A stretch of DNA of 64,000 bases from Heliocidaris erythrogramma (lineage: Eukaryota > Echinodermata > Echinoidea > Camarodonta > Echinometridae): contig CM046853.1 in the NCBI GenBank assembly GCA_025617745.1, forward strand, positions 12,912,974 through 12,976,973. The letters run 5' to 3'. Below the pieces are notes generated by a model. The model saw nothing but the letters and a program-made list of their open reading frames with translations. It was not told the DNA's origin and ran no database searches. Numbering within the stretch: position 1 is the stretch's first letter; each line of letters starts with the position of its first letter. The position numbers were made by a program, and so were the translations under genes. Of this stretch, positions 59,301 to 64,000 are shown one piece after another.

Positions 59301-62192
59301 GAACAGAGATAGGGGGAAATAGTGATTGAAAAAAGAGAATCATTGTATAGATGGAGTGACAGGTATAAACTAAAATGAAGGGATGGATATAAGGAAATAG
59401 GGAAAGCAGTAAGTGTTATAATATGGGATAGAAAAAAAACAACAAATAAAGTACAAGGAGAGATACTGAGAAGATGAAATTGACTGAATGTTTTATTTGG
59501 GTAACTTCCCCATTGAAAAAAAGCTATTCTCATTAATTTTTCAAATGAACCTTTCTGCTCTACGGGGGGTGGGGCTTCTTGCTTCATCTAGCGTCCAAGA
59601 ACTTTCCATCTAAACATTTTTTTAAAGTCTTCTACATCAATCTGATGGGCAATATAAATCACACTGACTATATATATATTACTCCCATTGCCCATTGTCT
59701 GTCCAATAAAAAGGCAGTAATATCTCTTTCTAAAGCATTGTTTGACGTTTTTGATGTTCGCTGACTTTTGTTTTTGGGGGGGGGGGGGATTTATATTTTT
59801 CAGCAGAATCAATAAAAGATGCCAATATTTCAAATTGCATTTAAAGATTTATCATATACTCCTCTTCCTCATACATTTCTCTTTTTTAGGGGAGGCACAA
59901 GGAGGGCACATAAAACATAAAATTCTACATCCAAGATGCCTACAGATGGCATGGTAATAACACGTCCTTCGTTTATATCAAACCATATGACAAAAATCAT
60001 GATACACAGCCATAAATAGATCAAAACAGCTACCCACTTTAAGAATATATGCATTTGATACACAGGGAAGCCAAACACAAGAATAAGAGAAAGAAAGAAG
60101 TCATGTACTTCATTTCTGATATGGCAAGCAAGCAATAAGGTCGCCTTGATAAAAAAAAAAGTGCTGCCATCATTCTTGCATCAAGATGCGTGATGTATGA
60201 GATAACCTACCCCCCCCCACTTTCTTGGAGGAGAAAAAAAGAAGAGAATTTGTCTTGAGATTGTGTCAAGATGATGTGGGGAATGTAGAAAGAAGCCAAA
60301 TTGTGCATGGAATTCACATCTGACTAGATTGCTGTAGTTTAATGACTTTGACACTCTGTCATCAAACATCCAAGAGAAAATAGATAAAATGCTAATTAAA
60401 CAGGGTAGTCAGGTATGAAATGACAAAGCAGAATGCATGTCAGTTGTACTTTTATCAAGGTCTTCTCTTTATTTGTTTATTTGTTTAGGAAGTCTAAAAT
60501 ATAGCACTGGAGTTAAAAGATGATAGAATGAATTTTTACTTTCACAACTGGTATAGTCTTGTTTTGTTGATGCACTCTGCTACACCTGTATCTAAGTGCA
60601 AAGAAATTTACTTTAATTGGAAGTAACATCTGTATTTATCAAAAACATGATTTGATTAATTATAAATGCACTCATGTTCATCTCTGAAATCCCCTCAGGC
60701 AATAATTTCATCAGCAAATGTCAAATGTTCTTTAGAAAATGGCAACCTACACAAGGGAAAGAACAGTCTTAGCTCGTAGCTCGAACATCATTTTTATACT
60801 CAACGACAAATGCCAATGCACCGGATCATGATTTGTATTTTCTCTAAAACCATAGGTGAATTTGCACCGGGCTAACCTTAAAATCAAAATCCTGAAAAAT
60901 GAATGGAAATATTCTCTCATTGGAGGTGGAATATTTCAACAGGATTTTCAAGCAAAAATATGGGGGCTCACTAACTGGGATGAATGTGCGGGGGATATTC
61001 TGACATTTTGAACTCTCCAATTAAGGATTGAGGAGGTGGGCAATGCATTTTTCTGCTGTTAACAAACTAAGTTCTTGAAGATTACAGAATCTGGAGAGCA
61101 AACTCAGTCTTCATTAGAACAAAATCACTCTAAATGTGTACCTTACTTTTTTTTACAAAATTTGCATGAAAAAAAATGTGCTTGACAAAATAAGACTTTC
61201 ATGACCTCTAGATATATAGAACTGCTTTCTCCTTGAGTCAGTCGGACAAGAATCGCTGATTGCATGCTTACAATAATCAAAGGGGGAAAAAAAGAACTTG
61301 AAGCATACTCTTTATTTAATCACGACTTATTCCATGATTGCTTGTTACCAACTTGCATGACCTTTACAGCATGGCACCTCCACAATGAAAGAAACTAACA
61401 AACATGGGACATACACACAAAAAAAACCGACCAGGTTTGTCAAATTTGTTACAGCCTTTCCATCATTCTCCCGCTCAATGTAAGCATTATTGGTCAAGCT
61501 TGAACAATCAGATGAAAGATGGACTTCCTGCCTCCCATAGATTTCCTTTCTCTTTACCACGGTGATGTCCTATATTCATGCTACTCTGAACACGCCAGAG
61601 TGCCCAGACGATGGCTGGCTGGCTGGCTATGCCTGCCTGTCAAAGACAAGTTCAAGGTTTTTCCTACAGGAGGCCAACATCAGGGTTCAGCATGACTTAA
61701 GCCATTCTGCCCTACTTCCTCTAGAGACAGAGGAGGGGGGCATTTCCAATTGTAAAACTACAAAATGAATGGCATTACTGGAAGATAAAAATGAGAAGAT
61801 TTTCATTCTGAGAACTGCTCCAAGAAAAATCATCTAATCATTTTAATAGACAAGGTGGAAGTCCAGACAACATATTAGTGATTTTCTAAGTCATGTAGCT
61901 GATTCATTCCCCCTCCCAAAATGCCAAATGTCATGAATTTGTATTACGACATATAAAATTCTGCAAAGACCACTGCATTCAACAGGTATAACTGTTTCCA
62001 AGCCTGATCTCTCTCAGATATTGAACAATTGGTAAAAATATCCAACATGAACCAATTGAGATGAACAGAAGAACTGTCCATCGCTGCTTTTCATCTTACC
62101 TCACTTATAAAGATTCCAGAGTCTTCTTCAGAGCCGTAACAGAGTGTCAATCCAAGCTTGTCCTCCATGTTAGAACGCTTCAAAACAATGTC
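19982..62192 (-). CDS. PDZRN3: PDZRN3/4-type E3 ubiquitin ligase, C-terminal 699 residues in five exons
   Basis: Coding exons, in order of translation, are 62100-62192, 50274-50336, 49944-50042, 26937-27047 and 19982-21715. They join in one phase-0 frame of 699 residues. The first three give the second PDZ domain (DKLGLTLCYG, EEDSGIFISE|IDPNSIAFDDGR, EGDQILQ|INGEDV, LLVCRP). Then come MDMLEQTHQEAMQFTA, EKDSGVGR and the basic block IRSDGTRYITKR...GRYWSKEDRKRHLERA. All are hallmarks of vertebrate PDZRN3. The C-terminus VTMV is a class I PDZ ligand. Family members join a RING ligase to PDZ scaffolding and act in MuSK/Wnt receptor control and junctions. RING, zinc finger and PDZ1 should lie beyond 64 kb. 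It could equally be the single ancestor of PDZRN3 and PDZRN4. Confidence 0.94.
22312..22347. repeat. (TCTG)9 microsatellite
   Basis: Nine uninterrupted TCTG units lie within a pyrimidine-rich part of the intron. Confidence 0.95.
24561..24658. mobile_element. MITE family A, half copy
   Basis: It shares the centre (CTCAGCCAATCAGATGCAAG) and one arm (GACAAAACGCTTGATGAAAC) with the copies at 15 kb and 47.7 kb but lacks the other arm. Confidence 0.85.
25579..25643. repeat. Hairpin family B, copy 1
   Basis: About 60 nt with complementary ends GAGAGCCAGAAGGGCAT and AACGCCTTTCTGGCCCTC around a short loop. It forms an imperfect stem of roughly 22 bp. See copies at 26252 and 45573. Confidence 0.75.
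26252..26317. repeat. Hairpin family B, copy 2
   Basis: GCCAGAAGGGTGTTAACTC pairs with GAGTAACGCCCTTCTGGCT with one bulge, around a ~16-nt loop. Same family and similar size to the copy 0.6 kb away. Confidence 0.78.
26937..27047 (-). CDS. PDZRN3: PDZRN3-like linker exon
   Basis: 37 codons in phase 0: FEDCLYEGNALLDDLQMDML then EQTHQEAMQFTACLLHS. It aligns with the PDZRN3 segment after PDZ2 ([20 protein letters not shown]-type). Acceptor TTGCTGTAG|TTT, donor TCG|GTAAGA. Its length is a multiple of three, so skipping would keep the frame. Confidence 0.95.
27097..27735. mobile_element. 639-bp MITE-like element beside the linker exon
   Basis: Termini TATATGTGACCCTCCACCAC and exact inverse enclose it. 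The inverted arms continue with AAAACGACCAATAAGTCG / CGACTTATTGGTCGTTTT. The middle has no coding potential. It begins 49 bp upstream of the linker-exon acceptor on the minus strand. Confidence 0.88.
29366..29650. mobile_element. 285-bp CpG-rich MITE-like element
   Basis: Ends TACTGTAAACGCTGTTATTT and inverse-like GGCATTTACAGTA. The body is full of TTCGCG/CGCGAA motifs in an AT-rich intron. The inverted symmetry is imperfect. No coding potential. Confidence 0.7.
30290..31230. mobile_element. Element with inverted ends, internal triplication and GACGGA array
   Basis: GCTCACCTGAG (30313-30323) and CTCAGGTGAGC (31218-31228) form inverted ends. Between them one module recurs at about 30361, 30572 and 30893; it contains CATGAACAACTTTCATT, ACACAATACCAAGTCTGAGC and TACCAAGTTTGGTTGAATTC. 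Near the right end lies a (GACGGAC)n-like array (31130-31180). Open frames at 30490-30996 are duplicates of this repeat, not genes. Similar GACGGACG-bearing repeats are common in marine invertebrates. Confidence 0.8.
32863..32876. repeat. (GA)n followed by a G run
   Basis: A short GAGAGA stretch runs into about a dozen G residues; part of a pattern seen again at 37.41, 38.45 and 43.2 kb. Confidence 0.85.
34285..35178. mobile_element. 894-bp TTAA foldback element, copy 2
   Basis: TTAA-AGGGGAATTATCCTC at the left and TTAATTCTCCTTTTAA at the right. It matches the 7107-8013 element along its length in the same orientation, including CAAGATTTTCT, ATCGTCTGCTAGCA, GGGGGCTGCCATTTT, GACGGAGCAAATTAATTCAA and AAAATGGCAGCCCCCATGTA. 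Both copies are diverged and non-coding. Confidence 0.9.
38325..38474. repeat. (GA)n tract ending in a 20-G run
   Basis: About 130 bp of GAGA and GAGAGAA units is followed by G residues at 38455-38474. The arginine/glutamate and leucine/serine open frames over it are repeat artefacts. Confidence 0.97.
39446..39733. repeat. GGAAGAAAAA minisatellite
   Basis: About 290 bp of a 10-bp purine unit, with 12-bp variants at the left end and interrupted units at the right. Lysine-rich frames across it are not genes. Confidence 0.97.
40511..40832. mobile_element. 322-bp MITE-like element
   Basis: Ends GGCTCTTTACACTTG and CAAGTGTAAACAGCC. Inside, TTAGTCCTGTA and TACAGGACTAA recur with GGGGCTAA/TTAGCCCC blocks, giving several inverted pairings. 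More GC-rich than its surroundings; no coding potential. Confidence 0.75.
43201..43219. repeat. G run beside GA-rich tract
   Basis: About 19 G residues follow a purine-rich region (43020-43195) with (GA)n. Confidence 0.95.
45573..45636. repeat. Hairpin family B, copy 3
   Basis: GAGAGCCAAAAGGACATCAA pairs imperfectly with TTAATGCCCTTCTGGCTCTC around a ~17-nt loop. The 3' arm is nearly identical to that of copy 2. Confidence 0.78.
45870..46030. repeat. Segment related to 46545-46655
   Basis: It shares GGGTGGTCT and flanking sequence with the block 0.65 kb to the right. Read on the minus strand both give a similar peptide, here LLAEQGYLFDVRPPGIT. It could be a diverged repeat or a relic of coding sequence; no splice frame with the PDZRN3-like gene fits. 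Confidence 0.45.
46545..46655. repeat. Segment related to 45870-46030
   Basis: On the minus strand it reads LMFGQEPELVTLDIRPPRKT, like LLAEQGYLFDVRPPGIT of its partner. It is preceded by a good acceptor-like stretch (TTCTTTCTCTCTGCAG) but the phase does not join any neighbouring exon. Next to it is a G run. Confidence 0.45.
47734..47872. mobile_element. MITE family A, complete copy 2
   Basis: 139 bp: GGGGAGTGTTTCATCAAGCG at one end, inverse CGCTTGATGAAACGCTCCCC at the other, with GTCAGTGATTTTTACCGACA arms. The centre is in opposite orientation to that at 15035-15170. Confidence 0.92.
49944..50042 (-). CDS. PDZRN3: PDZRN3-like exon: PDZ2, C-terminal part
   Basis: 33 codons in phase 0: INGEDVINKDQALSLFSLQT then PCTSLLVCRPQLR. 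It gives the PDZ beta-strand/helix end (ING.DV ... LLVxRP). Acceptor CCGACAG|ATT, donor AGG|GTAAGC. The helix region is less like vertebrates than the rest. Confidence 0.94.
50274..50336 (-). CDS. PDZRN3: PDZRN3-like exon: PDZ2, middle part
   Basis: 21 codons in phase 0: IDPNSIAFDDGRLKEGDQIL and Q. It matches the PDZ core 'xDPNSIAxxDGRxxEGDxIxQ'. Acceptor TTTGCAG|ATT, donor CAG|GTATGA. It is too short to be found as an open frame. Confidence 0.95.
54479..55037. repeat. Inverted-repeat pair, ~52-bp arms
   Basis: ATGTCGTCACACTCGGGATC...TAAGCAGACGACGTCC at 54479-54530 is matched inverted at 54983-55037 (GGACATCGTCTGCTTA ... GTGTGTCGTCACAT). About 450 bp separates the arms. Probably the ends of a small element. 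Confidence 0.6.
57630..57840. repeat. GA/GACA-rich microsatellite tract
   Basis: Purine-rich (GA)n with GACA units over about 200 bp. The Leu/Ser-rich frames on the minus strand are repeat artefacts. Confidence 0.95.
62100..62192 (-). CDS. PDZRN3: PDZRN3-like exon: PDZ2, N-terminal part
   Basis: 31 codons in phase 0: DIVLKRSNMEDKLGLTLCYG then SEEDSGIFISE. KLGLTLCY is the carboxylate-binding loop of PDZ2 (GLGF-type, as KLGLTVCY in PDZRN3), so ligand binding looks retained. Acceptor GTTGACAG|GAC, donor GAG|GTAAGA. Too short for an open-frame scan. Confidence 0.95.
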
Positions 62193-62866
62193 CTGTCAAC
62201 AACAAAGAAAGAAATAGAAGATTGGTAAACAAAGACTTATCAACTAAAATATACATATTCATAACATATGCTCTCTCAAGACCCAAAACAATACGTATCA
62301 TTTCTATTGTGAATAAATGTAGCTAAAAAACAACTGTTACTCGATTTCAAACCATAATGAAACATGTAAAAGGCTTATGTTACTGGCATACCCTTTACAA
62401 CTCACATATTTTTCTTCTTCTAATTGTCCAAGCAATTTCAGTTCTCCAGTTTACTTTATTCCCTTGACTTTTGACAATTTCCCACATCAAATACCTGGTG
62501 ACTTTTATCATAAAACATCATAAAACATCAATTCTTTTCCTGCTGAGTTCCATCTGCTTTTGAAAGCAATCATGCCATTTCATAACCCACAGGAAATTAC
62601 ACTTCACTCATAAGAACTTAACTCATCCATCAACTAATTGTTAGAATTTCACGTAATACAAATTTAGTATAAATACTCTCATGCATCATTGCAAACTTTA
62701 TGTAGATTTCAAAATTGCAGTCCAAATAAATTTGTGAACAAAATTCTCTTGTTGACTAGATTGCTTGAAATAAAACACTTTTATATTTTTTCATTAAATT
62801 GTCATTCTTGCTTTCACTAATCCAAATTATTAAAAACCTCATATGAATAAATATATTATAATGGAA

Positions 62867-62904
62867 ATAATGCCTCCGGCACCACCTTCGGTGGGCGGAG
62901 GCAT
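62867..62904. repeat. Stable TTCG-loop hairpin
   Basis: ATGCCTCCGGCACCACC and GGTGGGCGGAGGCAT pair around a TTCG loop with two mismatches. CTAG follows 8 bp after the stem, as at Helitron 3' ends, but other Helitron features were not seen. Confidence 0.6.
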
Positions 62905-63755
62905 AAAAATGCTAGGCAAAGAATTATCCAAAACATATGGTGTGGATCCACATTGTAAAACTACACACACTTTTGTAAAAGAAAGATATTACATGACCAT
63001 CCCAGTTTGTTGCAAAGGTGATGATTGAAACCACATACAAATCTTAAAATCCTTAAAAAATCCCCAGATTGAAAAAGAATTGTATGCCTCTTAGTTCAGA
63101 GTGAATCCCGGCTGTATTTTCTTTTCAATCGCCACCTCCACCCATTCTATGACGTTGACTCCACAAAGGGTGAGATTTAGGATCTGATTCATAATCTAAA
63201 GAGTCTTCCATTTGCTCTGTAACTGATAATTTATGAACAATTAAAAAAAACAGGGGAAAACTACTATGAACAGAAATTTATTCAACTCTCTTTTTTTTAT
63301 CGAACAATATTTGAAATGTCTTTTTTTCTCTCTAGAGTTCAAACGATTCAGTAATTTTTCTATGTGGTATAAAAGTAACTTTTTATCTTACATAATGAAA
63401 TCTTTCTAACATATAACCATAATAAACCTTTACATCAGAATTGCAATTAAACTAGTAATGGATTACTGATTTAAAGTAATCTTTAATGCAATTAAGCATG
63501 TCATATATGGGAAGAATTACTCTGTAACATACAAATGCCATGTTTTTTTTGTGTTTTGTTGATTTTTTTTAAACTGTCATTTTTACTGAGAAAGGAAAGT
63601 CTTAAGATTTAAAGTGCATGAATTCCTCTTAACCCAATTGAGATACATTCTCAATTTTCTGATCAAATATTCAACTGACTGAACACTCCCTTTTCCACCC
63701 ATCTAACCAATCAATAAGCACTAGCATAGAACCACTCAGACATTCAAACCTACAC

Positions 63756-63913
63756 TTGTATCTTGTCATAGTCTACTCGGATTGGATGTTCTTTTGCAGC
63801 TTTCATCCTTCTTAACCCTAATCCTTGAGTTTGTGGGTCAACTAAGGGATCCACCTGCCCGCTTATCTGATCAATATGACTGCATGCCCTATCCCCTCTT
63901 CTCATCTCACATC
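63756..63913 (-). CDS. Candidate PDZRN3-like inter-PDZ linker exon
   Basis: On the minus strand an acceptor-like ATTGACATAG precedes a frame of 52 codons (CEMRRGDRACSHIDQISGQV ... HPIRVDYDKIQ) that ends in phase 0, as the next PDZ2 exon requires. VDYDKIQ before DIVLKRS recalls the acidic stretch before vertebrate PDZ2. The donor (CAA|GTGTAG) is weak; CAG|GTGGAT inside the frame is an alternative. No clear homology, so it may be chance. Confidence 0.3.
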
Positions 63914-64000
63914 CTATGTCAATAAAAAACACTTTAATAAGCACAAGAAGGTATTAAGTCCATTTCCAGTTGCTTTTGTTTGGCTGCACGGTGGATACTA

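Larger units (their letters stand above)
50337..62099 (-). other. PDZRN3-like intron, 11.8 kb
   Basis: This intron splits the PDZ2 domain. No exon could be read in it. It contains a GC-richer block (50560-50880), GA tracts at 56591-56617 and 57630-57840, a pair of inverted segments (54479-54530, 54983-55037), and G or C runs at 59776 and 60212. The rest (51-54, 55-56.5, 58-62 kb) is AT-rich without a recognised feature. Confidence 0.8.
62193..64000 (-). other. PDZRN3-like upstream intron
   Basis: Apart from the TTCG hairpin and a low-confidence candidate exon at 63756-63913, this stretch is AT-rich and shows nothing I can name. Confidence 0.6.

Overview
This window is animal nuclear DNA: AT-rich, intron-rich and full of short inverted-repeat elements and (GA)n/(G)n simple repeats. 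Two conserved metazoan genes can be read in it, converging tail to tail. The protein sequences, compact introns and repeat types suggest a marine invertebrate deuterostome, most likely a sea urchin. That assignment is inference from style; no species marker is present.

Layout. (1) At 418-8213 on the + strand lie the last eight coding exons of endoplasmin/GRP94 (HSP90B1), the ER-lumenal HSP90. They run from the middle domain to the stop and end in the ER-retrieval signal HDEL. The 3'UTR probably ends near 9.28 kb. Intron 5 of this series holds a Penelope-like retroelement fragment with inverted arms. The last intron holds two long-inverted-repeat elements flanked by TTAA. (2) The intergenic stretch contains a pyrimidine-rich tract and a 4.6-kb composite element (10267-14860) with inverted termini at TTAA. 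Inside it are a degenerate ~205-bp tandem array, two foldbacks and a ~437-bp tandem duplication. (3) From 19982 to 62192 on the - strand lie five 3'-terminal coding exons of a PDZRN3/4-type E3 ubiquitin-ligase scaffold. Three small exons carry the second PDZ domain, one carries the linker, and a 1.7-kb last exon ends in the PDZ ligand -VTMV. Large introns (5.2, 22.9 and 11.8 kb) separate most of them. The RING, TRAF-type zinc finger and first PDZ domain would lie beyond 64 kb. The introns contain many MITE-like families. Two families have three copies each, and one forms ~60-nt imperfect hairpins resembling microRNA precursors.

The two genes have no evident joint pathway: GRP94 folds secretory and membrane clients in the ER, while PDZRN3-type proteins act at the cytoplasmic face of membranes in ubiquitination and receptor scaffolding. 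Most of the novelty is in the non-coding elements, especially the TTAA-flanked foldbacks, the PLE relic with hammerhead-like sequence, and the miRNA-like hairpins. No CRISPR array, operon, tRNA or rRNA was seen.
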